Shown here: in pieces, positions 1 to 10,989 of the stretch | Position numbering within the stretch: the stretch's first letter is position 1 | How the letters are laid out: each line of letters begins with the position of its first letter | Source: Pseudocercospora fijiensis CIRAD86 | Taxonomy: Eukaryota; Ascomycota; Dothideomycetes; Mycosphaerellales; Mycosphaerellaceae | NCBI RefSeq assembly: GCF_000340215.1 | Contig: NW_006921533.1 | Location: 2,791,386-2,855,385, forward strand | Direction: 5' to 3' | Length of the DNA: 64,000 nucleotides | Position numbers and translations under genes: made by a program | The notes under the pieces: model-generated | Seen by the model: only the letters and a program-made list of their open reading frames with translations | Databases searched by the model: none | What the model was told of the DNA's origin: nothing

Positions 1-1610
1 ACAATAAACGACTATTACGAGATAATCTTTAAATTAGAGCGTAAGTGCGACGAAGAAGGCCTTAATAACGACGACATTAAGCGCGCTACTATAATACGAG
101 ACGCCGTCTGCATCTTCTATAAAGTAGGTAATAATATAAGGCGCTAGTTTACTAAGTTATTTATACGCGCTTTTAATAAACAACGACCTAACCGCGAGGT
201 TGCGCTATTTTCTACGAAGCTAGCGCTATTACAAGCGCTATTACCTAACAATATAATATCGCAATATTATTACCCTCTTAATCTACTGCCGGTAGACGCG
301 ATATAGAGTAAGAGCTAGAAGCGTAAGAGGTCCGAGAAAGAGGTAGAACTGTTATAGGTACTATTAGGAACACTATAAGCGACAAATACGCGTATTTTTA
401 GTCCTAAGCCGCGGCCGGCGGTTCTAGTTAGTACTAACGCGTGTTCCGCGCCGCTTACTACTACTAGCGCGGTAGTAAGTGGTACGGATACTACCGCGGT
501 AGTAACTTATAGTCCTTATATACCTCTACCGATACTACCGGCGACAAATAGGTAGCAATACGCGCCTCCGAGCGCGATAATAGTCTATAGCGGCATGCCT
601 TATATACCGCCGCCCTCTAATATATATTAACGCTATTAAAATAGCTATAATCGCTAACTATACCTCGAATTTTGCTATACCGCTATTTTGCTAATAAACT
701 TTAGCTTTATTTTTAGTAATATAATTAGTATCTATTAGTAGAGATAGCGGGGTCGTTAAATTCCATTAAAATAGTGCGAAATCTATTAAATTGCGACTAT
801 ACTACCTCTCGCTATCGATAGTTAGTATGCTAGCGGAAATCGCACTACTACTATCCCTCTTATACCGTCGACCTAGTAATAGCGACGCGCGCCGACGACG
901 AGATCACGTTTTCTATAGTCACGTATACTACGGCGCGGACTTCTATATCTCACCGAGTCCGTTGCAGAAGGCCCGCGCTATATAGGCCTATACCGTGCAT
1001 GCGGTATTATATCCGGGGTTGCGTTAGCCTACTTTACCCCTCGCTCTAGCTCGGGGATTTAAGCTATACGTAAAATCGCACTTTCCTAGTAGGCTATACG
1101 TAAAACTCGACGACAGCAATGTTATAGAGTATATATAATAGGAAACTAAACATAAGCACTATAAGAGGTAGGAATAGTAGATTTCCGGCATATTAGTAAC
1201 TAAATTGCGACCGTAGGACCTTAATCTAGCCTCAATTCGTAGTATCTCGAAACGACGCGATCTACTACCCTCTCTGCCCTCTCTGCCTCGGTTAACCGCT
1301 CGGCTCGTACCCTCTTTACGTTTTTGCCCTTATTATACGCTATACCGAGTTTTGTATACGATCCGTATAGTAGAACATAAGAAATAGGAGGAGCACGAGG
1401 AATATACGCTTTAGAATAAGGTAGACGCGCCTGCTAAGGATTACATAAGAAATAGCGATAGTAAGGTCCTATAGCTACTATATACTCGGATAAACTAGCT
1501 AATATAATATTTGGACTCGCGGTTCAATACTATATGCACCTATATATCTATATAGGACTGGAACCTACCACCATATCGAGTTTTACGTGTAGCCTACTAG
1601 GAAAAGGCGA
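1..1610. repeat. RIP-mutated AT-rich repeat block
   Basis: No intact coding region is visible. The DNA is rich in TA, TAG and CTA words and nearly lacks CpA and TpG, while CpG remains common. This is the pattern left when CpA is converted to TpA on both strands. Short coding-like stretches near the start, rich in Lys, Asp and Glu codons, are broken by TAG and TAA. The parent repeat could not be identified. The block gives way to ordinary base composition at about 1600-1620. Confidence 0.75.
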
Positions 1611-1629
1611 TTTTACGTATGGCCGGAAA

Positions 1630-1684
1630 CCCCGCGAACAGCGGGGAGGAGTGTGTGACGGAACCCCGGATATTCGGTCCCCGG
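1630..1684. promoter_or_regulatory. Cluster of four CreA/CRE1-type motifs upstream of the sugar transporter
   Basis: Four matches to the carbon-catabolite repressor consensus SYGGRG or its complement lie within 55 bp: CCCCGC at 1630-1635, GCGGGG at 1641-1646, CCCCGG at 1664-1669 and CCCCGG at 1679-1684. The last two belong to a 10-bp direct repeat, CCCCGGATAT, at 1664-1673 and 1679-1688. The cluster is about 290 bp upstream of the transporter start. Binding is inferred only from the motif. Confidence 0.45.
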
Positions 1685-1884
1685 ATATCACTGCTCGAAA
1701 CCTGGGGAGAGCTGTATGGCTTGGGTGAAGTTCCAGATCTTTTGTACAGAATCCTACGAGGCGTCGCGGCTCTTCGTCTCATGGAGCACATTGCATGGGA
1801 ATAAGCAGCTAGGGTCGCGGCAATGGATATCCTTGACCATGCTTGCCCGTGATTCGAATGAAGGAATATCGAGCGGAGTAGGAG

Positions 1885-1890
1885 TATAAA
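1885..1890 (+). promoter_or_regulatory. TATA box of the sugar transporter
   Basis: A TATAAA hexamer lies 86 bp before the proposed ATG at 1976. The spacing is ordinary for a fungal core promoter with a short leader. Confidence 0.5.
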
Positions 1891-1975
1891 ATTGACACCC
1901 TCTTGCCAGGTTCCACAGAGCCCTTGTAGGTCTTCTTTAGCTCCTCTTCATTGCCATCCATTCAGCTCGCAAGCG

Positions 1976-3841
1976 ATGGGTGTCCTTACAGATCTTTTGT
2001 TTGCAGGTGGCGACGGCACCCAAGGTCATGGAAAAAAGCGACTCAATGGGTATAACTTGTGGATGATCCTATTCGTCTCGATCGGTTCGCTGTGCTATGG
2101 CTATGCTGCCAACGTCATTAGTGCAACGCTGGGTGAGTGGTCAAAGTTCGGAAACATACATGTATATACAGGAGCAAGACGACACTGATAGTTTTGAACA
2201 GCCCAGCCAACGTTCATCACTTATTTTGAGCTTGACACTCGATCAAATGCGACTGCTCTGCTTTCCGCGACGAACGGCATCTTCCAGACCGGTGGTGTGA
2301 TTGGAACACTTACTTTGTTAGTCCTTGAGTGTCTTGCGACCAATTCCTAGATGCTGATGATACGTTAGGGCATACTGGAGCGACAAGTTTGGCAGAAGAG
2401 GAGGCCTTGCAATCGTAAGTTGCATGCTGCAAATTCCTCTATTTGATTCGATTCGATGATCACGCTAACTTCGACCAGAGCGCGCTCCTAATCCTTCTCT
2501 CGGGAGCTATCCTCGCAGGCAGTGTTCACATCGGCATGTTTCTCGCCTTCCGATTCTTCGCCGGTGCTGGTACCTTCATGATTCTGGCCGCCGTGCCAAT
2601 CTGGATGCCAGAAGTATGCCCACCGTATCTTCGAGGAGCGCTCGTCCAGCTCCACGCAGTAGTTCTCGTGCTTGGATATATGGCTGCCTCATATCTAGGC
2701 TACGGTTTGTTCCACTGGAAGGCTGGCGGAAACATGGTCTGGCGAATCCCATTCATCGTTCAATGCTTTTGGCCATTGTGCCTGCTGCTGGGGTTGTATT
2801 GGTGTCCTGAGAGTCGTAAGTCATACATTCCAAACGAATCGCTTTCCTACTAACATCATTGCTTTCAGCTCGATGGCTTATCCTCCAGGGCCGACTCGAT
2901 GAAGCCAGGCAGATTCTCCTACGTCTCCATGATGATCCTAGTGATCCAACCCACAACTTCGCTCAGACTGAGTTTCTCCAAATCAAGAGGCAACTTGAGG
3001 TCGACAAAAGCTTGCCTACTAGCTGGCTCCACATCTTGCAGAAGCCTTCGCACAGGACGCGTGCTCTCGTCACGATTGGTACGACTGGCTTCATCCAGTG
3101 CTCGGGAATTCTTGTCATCAACAATTACGGCCCTCTGCTCTACAAGCAGCTTGGATTTGAGTAAGCTTTGTATCAAAATCCGATGTAGTCCGTTCGCTAA
3201 CGCACAACAGTACGGCCACTCAACTCCTCTATGGTGCCGCATGGTTGACTTTGGCCTTGGGTCTCGATCTCGTCGCTTGCTTCCTCAACGACCACTACCC
3301 GCGGAACAAATTCATGGCCATCGGTGTCTTTGGCTGCATGGTCGTCCTCGCAACTGAAGCTGGCATTGTGGCAACATACCTCGGAGGCACAAACAAGGCT
3401 GCTTTGCGCGCCGGAGTTGCTGTCCTCTTCACTATAGAGCTACCCTATGATTTTTTCCTTAATGGAATGCAATTCATCTACATCAGTGAGGTGTGGCCGA
3501 TGCACCTTAGAGCGAAGGGGATGTCTTTGGGCGTTGCCATGATCTCGTTGATGAACATCGTCTGGCTGCAGTCTGCACCTACCGCGCTGGCCAACATCGG
3601 CTGGTACTACTACCTTGCATTTATCATTCCTGGGACCATTGGCTCGGTCATCATGTGGTTCTACTTTCCAGATACTCTTGGCAAGCCGCTTGAGGAGACA
3701 GCTGCACTATTCGGCGACAAAGATGAGGTTGTCGCGTACATGCGAGATATCGCAATTGATGAGGACGATGCGAGTGGCTCGCATAGCCCGGGAAGAGATG
3801 AAAAGGAGAATACTGCTATCGAAGTCGAGAAGGTAGCTTGA
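1976..3841 (+). CDS. MFS sugar transporter (lactose permease/hexose type), six exons
   Basis: Predicted plasma-membrane sugar:proton symporter of the sugar porter family, about 525 residues. Proposed exons are 1976-2132, 2202-2316, 2369-2414, 2479-2815, 2869-3160 and 3211-3841; each of the five introns (49-69 bp) has GT-AG ends and keeps the frame. The ATG at 1976 precedes the first hydrophobic segment; an in-frame upstream ATG at 1892 is less likely. Visible family marks are the loop 2-3 motif YWSDKFGRR, the PESPRWL motif closing transmembrane helix 6 (around residue 216), and the FPDTLGKPLEE motif after helix 12. Twelve membrane segments are expected. The opening region (QPTFITYFELD) resembles fungal lactose permease or cellodextrin-type carriers, but the substrate cannot be assigned by reading. 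The gene sits between RIP blocks yet is not itself RIP-mutated. Confidence 0.9.
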
Positions 3842-3922
3842 GCAGCGTGATATGATATTGTGCGTGTCAAAACACTGTGTAGTCTGAACTCCGGCCGCCC
3901 CGGATTTTCCTATCTCCACTTA

Positions 3923-4035
3923 GACTAGTAACAAAGGGTTGTTAGTATATCTGTATAACAACTCAGCTTAGCCACTATAAGCCACTATAGAAATAAACTC
4001 CCGCACAGACTATACAACACCCTTTGTTACTAGTC
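3923..4035. mobile_element. Short inverted-repeat element (MITE-like), 113 bp
   Basis: A 17-bp sequence beginning GACTAGTAACAAAGGG is repeated in inverted orientation at the other end of a 113-bp segment, and TA dinucleotides flank both ends (3921-3922 and 4036-4037). Perfect terminal inverted repeats, tiny size, no coding capacity and a TA duplication fit a non-autonomous Tc1/mariner-type MITE. It lies 80 bp past the stop codon of the sugar transporter, at the edge of the RIP block. I saw no second copy in this window. Confidence 0.65.
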
Positions 4036-4037
4036 TA

Positions 4038-6000
4038 ATCCGCTTCTATCGGGATTTAGTACGCGTATATAGATAAAGCGACCTAAATTTTTTTCGGAGA
4101 AAGAATACGTAATACCTAGACCGAAATTCGAAAATCTGCTATAGTAGCGACCTAGATAAATACTTTATATATACTAATTACTATTTTTTATTTCTTAGAT
4201 AATAGCCCTAGTTTAGGAAAATCGAATATAATTAAAAAACCGAATACGCTCGGCTATATAGAAGGCTACTCTGTACTACGACGACTGCGACGATAACTTT
4301 TACTATCGACGACCTCGAATATATATTCGATAGTTAGCCTAACGAAGGCGAGGTAGCTTAGTAGATCCTTAACCCTCTAAAGGAATACGAAGTCTCTATT
4401 TAGATACTATACCTTCTATATAGTAATCTAAAGGCTAAGAGCGACCGTATATTAATCGACCTAGGCTACTCTCGCGTTATTAATAGCACTAAGATTAAGA
4501 GCTCCGAGAACTTAACCGTCTCTAAGGTTGCTAAGGCGTACCGTAATCTAACCGCTCTTCTAGGTTTAAATACCTTCGTGCTATTCGCTTTCCCTACGGC
4601 TATCTTAGTCGAAGGCCTTAGCTATATTTCCGAAGCCCTAGTTAGTAGAATTCCTTAGTTAAGTTACGTTATTTAGAATAAAGTTAAACAAATCCTCTAG
4701 TTTAGTAAGGAGGAGCTTAAGGAATATCTACGCGATTAGGAGAAAGCTATATAGGAGAAGGCTACTAACCTCCTTATTAATTAAGCTTACTACGAGGAGT
4801 AGTACTTTAGTACTAATAGCTTTAATAGATTTCGAGAACCGACTACTAGCTAATATAGTTATTACTAGTAAGGATTATAGTATATTAAAGCAATAGTAAG
4901 TTAGGCTATTTAGGAAATTGTTTTTGTATATTAATAGAATCTAGGAACAATTCTACCCTAGGGGTATTATTACGGAGTTTCTAAAAATAGCCTTAGCTAA
5001 GAACGCTAAGGTAACGCATAATATATTACTGTTTGTTTGTTTTAAGCGCGCGATATAAAACGTGTCTAGTTAGATACGAAGAAAGGGAGGGATATTAGCT
5101 AGTACTAACTAGCCCTATACCTATAGGCTAGGGTTTGAGCCTATAAAAGAGGCCTCCTTCTATATAGTAGATAGATTATTAACGTCGTATAGTATACTAT
5201 TTATATTACACTTCTATAGTGCCTATATTATAGGGCTCTAGTTACTAGCCTAAGCGACTTGTTTGTTATCCTATCTTACTAAATATAGCTGCCTATATTA
5301 TTATAGGTTATATTACCCTCGGTTGCCTATACTATTACTACTAGTAATAGTAGTAGTATTAGTTTCTGTCCTTTACTAGTATACTATATAGCTCTTACTA
5401 TCGGATTACGCTCCTTCGCGACTTAAAGGGCTACTTTACCGTCTTTACGACTCTACTTAAGACGATTAGTAAGGGCTCGCTATACGCTCGAAGGGTATAG
5501 TTCTAAACTGAACTTATAGTATAATTTACTATATATCTCTTCTAAATATATCTCTAGCTAGTCTTAGAGGTATTCTAGTAGCTACTCGTCTATAATCTTT
5601 ATTATCTTCTTTATTCGACGTTTAACCTTTTTCTTCCTTTTCTTACCTAGTTCTAGCTCTTCTAGCGGGTCCGAATCTAGTATATATATCTTACTACTAA
5701 ATAGCTCGTAGTACTTCTACTATCGATATATTATCGTAGTAATTATACCGGTCTTCGAGATAATAGTTAGAACGTCTAGGTTATTATTAAAATATAATAC
5801 TACGAGTCTAGTAGTCTTAGAAGGTAGGTAACCTAGTATAGTAGCGTAGTATATAAGGAACGTAAGGAAAGCGTATAATAATGCCGCGGACTATATATTT
5901 AATAGCTATACTATTAATATATTATATAATTTAGTATTAGGACAAGAATGCGTAGAAAGAGGACGATTTAGCTAATTTGCTAGTAAAATCTTAGTAGAGC
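4038..6000. repeat. RIP-mutated repeat block with a possible retroelement 3' end
   Basis: TA-rich, CpA/TpG-poor DNA with no intact frame. Broken coding-like stretches rich in Lys, Glu and Asp run on the plus strand at about 4150-4950. Near 5080-5095 a purine-rich run (GAAAGGGAGGGA) is followed directly by TATTAG and, about 40 bp on, by a TATAAAAGA box at about 5137. This order could be a polypurine tract followed by an LTR whose TG start became TA. I could not find the matching second LTR, so the element type stays open. Confidence 0.5.
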
Positions 6001-6203
6001 TTCTCGGCCTTGGCATTCTCAACCCAAACGCAAAGAACAGTATCGTTTCCCTCGTTAAAATATTCTAAATGAGAGACGCAATACGAATGTCTTCAAGTCC
6101 TTAGCTCCGAGGCCTCTTCCTCATACAACATCCCAACTCAATGCTCATAATTCCCACGATATGCTAATATGGTTCTTGTAGGTAACGCAGACTTACTGTC
6201 CGC

Positions 6204-8093
6204 TCATGGCGCATGCGTAGAACCTGCTCCAACAACGCCATTATGCACGCCAGCAGTAAGATCTGGCTCTGCGATATTGAGACGCTGGACCACATCGTCT
6301 GCAGCTCGTGTAGCGCTAAACTCGGATTCCGCTGCTGACGGTACTGCAGAGGGCTGCAACTCTCCAGAGCCATGGCCAATCACTCCATTGTGCACACCGC
6401 CCGCTGGAATGCTACCATGTCCATGCACACTCTGTGGTTGTTGTGATGTGCCGACGTCAGGATATGTAGATCCAGGAGTCACATCAGCATTGATTGTTGC
6501 AGACGCACCATCAGCACCCCAATTTCCGACCATATTGGTTCTAGCTCCGGAAGCAGGGACAGTGGATTTGATGCCGTCACCAGCAGCAATACCCTCCGCA
6601 CTCGCTGGTGCCGGAGCGACGTTCTGGAGCAATTCTTTCTCAACTTCACTCTTTTCATGAACAGCTTCTGCATTGCCAGCGGCTTGAAGGCCTGATTGAG
6701 CTGTCTGGTGACTGGCAATGACCCGTTCCGGTGCGCCAACGTCGCTGTCTAATGTTCCTCGATCCTTCTCGCGCTGCAAAATCTCGGCCTGGGGAAGAGT
6801 CTTCGGAAGATTCTCGCGGCTAGATTCTCCCAGCATGACCTCGTCAGCCACGGCCTGCATAGTCTCTGTACGGTTGTCTGTCGGCAGAGCCGGAACAGTC
6901 CCAAGCTGTTCTGAGGCCCGTCGACTGCCACTCTGTAATGTCTCTGATGCATACTGAGCCGCATTCTGGGCAGCCTCTTTTGTGTATTGTGCTCCGGACT
7001 GAGTGTTCTCCTTGACAGCCTGGGCCGAAGGCAGCTGGTTGTATGCGTTTTCCGTCGATTTCTGGACAGTCTCCTGGCTTGGCATCTGCTCTGACGCATA
7101 TTGAGCTCCACTCTGTACAGTTTCTTTTACCGCTTGTGTGGACGGCAGCTGGTCATACGCTGTCCGACCAGCACTTATTGCTGTATCCTGGACCTGTGCT
7201 TGGCTTGGCAGCTGATTTGCCACGTACTGAGCATTGTCCTGGACCGTCTCTTTGACGGTTTGAGCAGAAGGAAGCTGGTCGTATGCCGCCTGACCGGCAT
7301 TTTGTGCAGCTTCTTTGACGTATTCCGCACCTCCTGCAAGCTGCTCCCCGACTGTCAGGTTACCATTTCCTAGACCTGTTGCTCCTGGCATTGAGGCTCC
7401 TGCGGACGAGCTACCAACACCTACAGGAGCATCCCTTGCCATCTCACTTTCCAAATCTGCGCCCGGGCGAGCAGCTGCGGTCTCTTCCAAGTTGACGTCT
7501 TGTTCGCTTTTTGGCAAAGACTGCAATTCGTCTCCAGAAACACGGCCTAGGGCAGACCCTGCAACTGTTGATGGCTGCATATCGTCGTCGAGGTTATACT
7601 TCTTCTCTTGTCGTTCTCCAATCACCGATTCATCGATACCTGCTTGGGCCGAGACAGGTAGACTGCCAGAAACAGCCGAGGTAGAGCCAGATGGTCCCGG
7701 TCGTGCTATTTGAGTCCCTTCAAGATTCGCGTCCTGTACCCGCTGCGGTTCGGCTTGAGACTCTGACTGCATGTTTCTCTGCTGCAGGCTTGACTGAGTT
7801 GCTTCTGCCGGAGTTGATGCTGGGACAGGGCCCTCAGTGTCGTCGAAACCGCCTGGGACATGGAGATCTTCTGGATCTTGTGGCTTCTCTCCAGTGCTCG
7901 TCTCTGGCGCAGTGGCATTGGTGGCCATATTAATAAGATTTCCTAGACCAGTGGCCAGGGAACTGACGCCTTGCTTCACAGTCTCTGTGACATCATGGGC
8001 CGAAGGTAGCTGCTGTGCCACTGACTCGGCAGCGTCTGGCTTGTTTGCTTGCACGAACGGTGCAGTTTGCTCCTTCTGGTTGCCAGAAGACAT
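6204..8093 (-). CDS. Uncharacterised 629-residue repeat protein, LEA/apolipoprotein-like helices
   Basis: Single-exon protein from ATG at 8093 to TGA at 6204, not recognised as a named family. It is hydrophilic, rich in Ala, Gln, Ser and Glu, with no signal peptide or membrane segment. A motif of the form QLPSxxxVxExVQ occurs near residues 28, 273, 294, 315, 337 (as QMPS) and 352; the main block at 256-395 repeats at about 21 residues and also contains EYVKEAAQNA and QYTKEAAQNA. Such Ala/Gln/Lys-rich amphipathic repeats recall LEA or apolipoprotein-like helices, so a lipid-surface or stress role is possible but inferred. The C-terminus has two GVHNGV motifs (567-571 as GVHNG then VIG, and 615-620). 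Codon use is ordinary and unmutated although RIP blocks lie on both sides. It could also be a cell-wall or intrinsically disordered protein. Confidence 0.75.
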   Translation of the reverse strand: MSSGNQKEQTAPFVQANKPDAAESVAQQLPSAHDVTETVKQGVSSLATGLGNLINMATNATAPETSTGEKPQDPEDLHVPGGFDDTEGPVPASTPAEATQSSLQQRNMQSESQAEPQRVQDANLEGTQIARPGPSGSTSAVSGSLPVSAQAGIDESVIGERQEKKYNLDDDMQPSTVAGSALGRVSGDELQSLPKSEQDVNLEETAAARPGADLESEMARDAPVGVGSSSAGASMPGATGLGNGNLTVGEQLAGGAEYVKEAAQNAGQAAYDQLPSAQTVKETVQDNAQYVANQLPSQAQVQDTAISAGRTAYDQLPSTQAVKETVQSGAQYASEQMPSQETVQKSTENAYNQLPSAQAVKENTQSGAQYTKEAAQNAAQYASETLQSGSRRASEQLGTVPALPTDNRTETMQAVADEVMLGESSRENLPKTLPQAEILQREKDRGTLDSDVGAPERVIASHQTAQSGLQAAGNAEAVHEKSEVEKELLQNVAPAPASAEGIAAGDGIKSTVPASGARTNMVGNWGADGASATINADVTPGSTYPDVGTSQQPQSVHGHGSIPAGGVHNGVIGHGSGELQPSAVPSAAESEFSATRAADDVVQRLNIAEPDLTAGVHNGVVGAGSTHAP

Positions 8094-8339
8094 TATGATT
8101 ATGCTTGAGAGCTGGTCGACACGGTACTGTAGTCTGTACGCCTTACCTGCAAGATGTTGAGCAAGAGAGGTGTGGAATGTAGAAAAGCAGATGAGGCAAT
8201 GAGACTCTTTTCTTCTGAGGTTTCGTCACATTGGCGGTGGGGAATATTATGCTATGCAATAAGTCGCGCCATGCTGTCGGAGGGATGGAAATTAGCGCGT
8301 ATCAGTGTCTTTGCCGAGTATCTACCGCACTATACAAAT

Positions 8340-10985
8340 TAGGTGTAGAATGCGATCCGGTGCGAAAGCCTTTCTTACTTCTATCCATTTACGACCTCTT
8401 AGTAAGCCTTAAGGTTAGGAGCTAGGCATTTTAGCACTCTCTCGTCTATTCTATTGCTACGCTAGTATACTAAGAGCCTCGAAGCGACTATATAAGCTTA
8501 CTACGAAGAAGAAGGAAGTCCTCGAAGCCGCCGCTACTAAGAAACAACGACGTAAAGAGCTACTACTATTAAGTAATAGTCCGGAAGAGCTAAATACTAA
8601 CAACGAGTTGCTAGATTTAGAGACTTCTTAGCGCTAAGACTCTATAGAAGTAGATATCGATAAAGACTACGGCTTAGAAGAAGATAAAGACGACGAGAAC
8701 GAGCGAGAGGTATTCGAATATACTATATAGTAGAACCTATATACGGACAAGTAGAAGGAAGCCTTACTAAGTAAGTACTATCCGAGTAAGCTAAGCTACG
8801 AGTCGCCTTATAAGGCCGTAGACTACTAGTTTAACGACTAGCGCAACAAGGCTAATAACCGACTTATATTTAGTCTTAAGAGCGCTACTATTATAGCCTC
8901 TACGGACAAGGTAAAGGCTAAACACTTCTACCGTAGCTCTAGCATAACAGACCTCAATTTTAAGCGCGTATATACTATGCTAGCTGTCTAGAATAGTTAA
9001 GGCAAGAAGGGCCTACGACTTGAGTTTAAACTCGCTATTATAGCTAAGCTAACCGCTATTGCTAAAGAGCCTATAACTTAACAACTACGGCGGACTTAAT
9101 AGGCTTCTTAGAGGCTACGGAATATAGCGACTTAGCAACAGTTAGCTGCCCTACTAGCTAAAGGGCGCTCGGAAGATAATAAAGCGACTCCTAACGATAA
9201 TAATAGCGACCTAACTAGCTCTCTAACGGACCTGCGACACGCCCTTGCTTAGCGCTAGCCCTATAAGAATAGATACTGTCTAAACAAGGGTAGATTGTGC
9301 TAGTTCAGTAGTCCGGATAGGGCAGAAGACTACTGCAAGATCTATCCGGAAATAGCCGCTAGATAGGTTAAGGGGACTCGAGAGGCTAATCCGGCTAGAA
9401 GGCTAACAATCGACGACCCTAGAGCGGCACTAGTATTAAAGATATAGAAGCAACGAGACAAGCAGTTGTCTAATCTATTTAGACAGCAAGGTAGTAGTAG
9501 TAGTAGTAGACGTGCTATCGCACTAATAACGCTAACTCTAGTAGTAATCTACAACTATTATAGCTAGTCTAATAGTAGGGGTCGTAGAGGCGCCATTTCT
9601 AGTCTACCGGCTTCTAGTCTACTAGTTAGACTGCAATCAAGTCTAGTTAGCGGCTTAATCGCTTCCTATTAATCTTATACCGCCGATATAGAATTAATAG
9701 GCTTCTTTAGCTAGTTGCGTAAAGAGTTAACTAGCAGCTAGAGTAAGCGACACGCCGATATAGCTAATATTAAGCGTATCTACGAGGAAGGCGACTTCTT
9801 ACTTAAACAGCTTAGAAGGGTCAAATTGAGCGATTAGGTCCGCTATAGACTTAAGGAAGGCTAACACGCTCGATTTATCGCCGTAGTAGGGCGATATATT
9901 AATAAGGAAGTCCGTAAGCAGCGACTTAGTCGTATTAATAAGTCGGACGATAGCCTATTCGTTAGTTAGCTACAGAAGCGCTGTTTTAGTATAGAAGCGA
10001 GCTAGAAGCGAGGATTTCCGGGTATAGGTCGGCGGCTTAATAGCTAATATTTAGTTTAACTAATGTCGCTTCTTATTCCACTAATACTACGTATTTCTAT
10101 ATAGTATAAATTAGAGGAGCATTAGATAGATATAGTCTCGGCTCTCTATACTTATAGTAATAAAAAACAATGCGTTATAGTGTTGCGCTAGTGCCTAGTT
10201 AGAGTAGTTAAAATTAGCTTCTTAAGCGTAGACCCGCTAAGCTTAACCGCCGAGCAAAGCCGAGTACTATAGAAGCCGAAATTTCGGTAGTCTCGGCGCA
10301 GAGAAAGCGGTAGAAGGTCGCAAATTCCCTAATATATTGCTAACACTATATCTTTACTATATCTGTATATTTTTTAAAACGGACAACGGGAGGTTATTTA
10401 GTATAGCTAATAGTATTATTTCCTACCGAGGAGGGCATATAGACGTGTTGTTGTAGTAGTGTAGTGATGCCCTATTAGTCGTTATAGATTCCGGCTTTCT
10501 AAGCGGGTTCTCTCCGGACCGCTACTCGATTGCGATACGAATAGCGACCTACTAGCGGCACTAGTTTAAATAATCTCGAGGTAACACTAGCGATAGAAAC
10601 GGCTTAGAATCTACCGGATTCTAGGCTCTTTGATCGCAATAGCTATCGGTAGCGTATTAGAAGTATGTCGATTAGGTATCGCTATAGGTTTAACTAATTC
10701 TTTATAGGTTGCCGATAGTTAAGAAGAAGAGGACCTTATACGAGACGCTACTACTGTATTACCGACTACTGTATTACCGTTAGCTATTAATTTAAGAGGC
10801 TCGTTACTATAGCTAACATTGCTAGATCTATAGTATATAGAAGCAATAATAAAAGAGCAAGCTACTAATACTGCGCGTGCTATTATAGATAAAATAAGGA
10901 AGGAGATAGACGAGTTAAGAAGCCGTATTGCTAAGCTAGAGATAATAGTTAGTATAAGTAAGACTATAAGGGAGTAACTACAAGG
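8340..10985. repeat. RIP-mutated unidentified repeat
   Basis: Coding-like plus-strand stretches rich in Lys, Arg, Glu and Asp (for example about 8480-8720) are broken by many TAG and TAA codons. At about 9240-9370 a Cys-containing stretch encodes spaced Tyr/Cys residues that could be the ruin of a zinc-binding motif. No reverse transcriptase, transposase triad or terminal repeat could be recognised. Base composition is CpA/TpG-poor and CpG-retaining. Confidence 0.5.
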
Positions 10986-10989
10986 TCGA

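Noticed and set aside
1619..1804. 61-codon plus-strand frame before the sugar transporter
   Set aside because: It lies over the CreA-type motif cluster and promoter, with no homology features; at most a chance frame.
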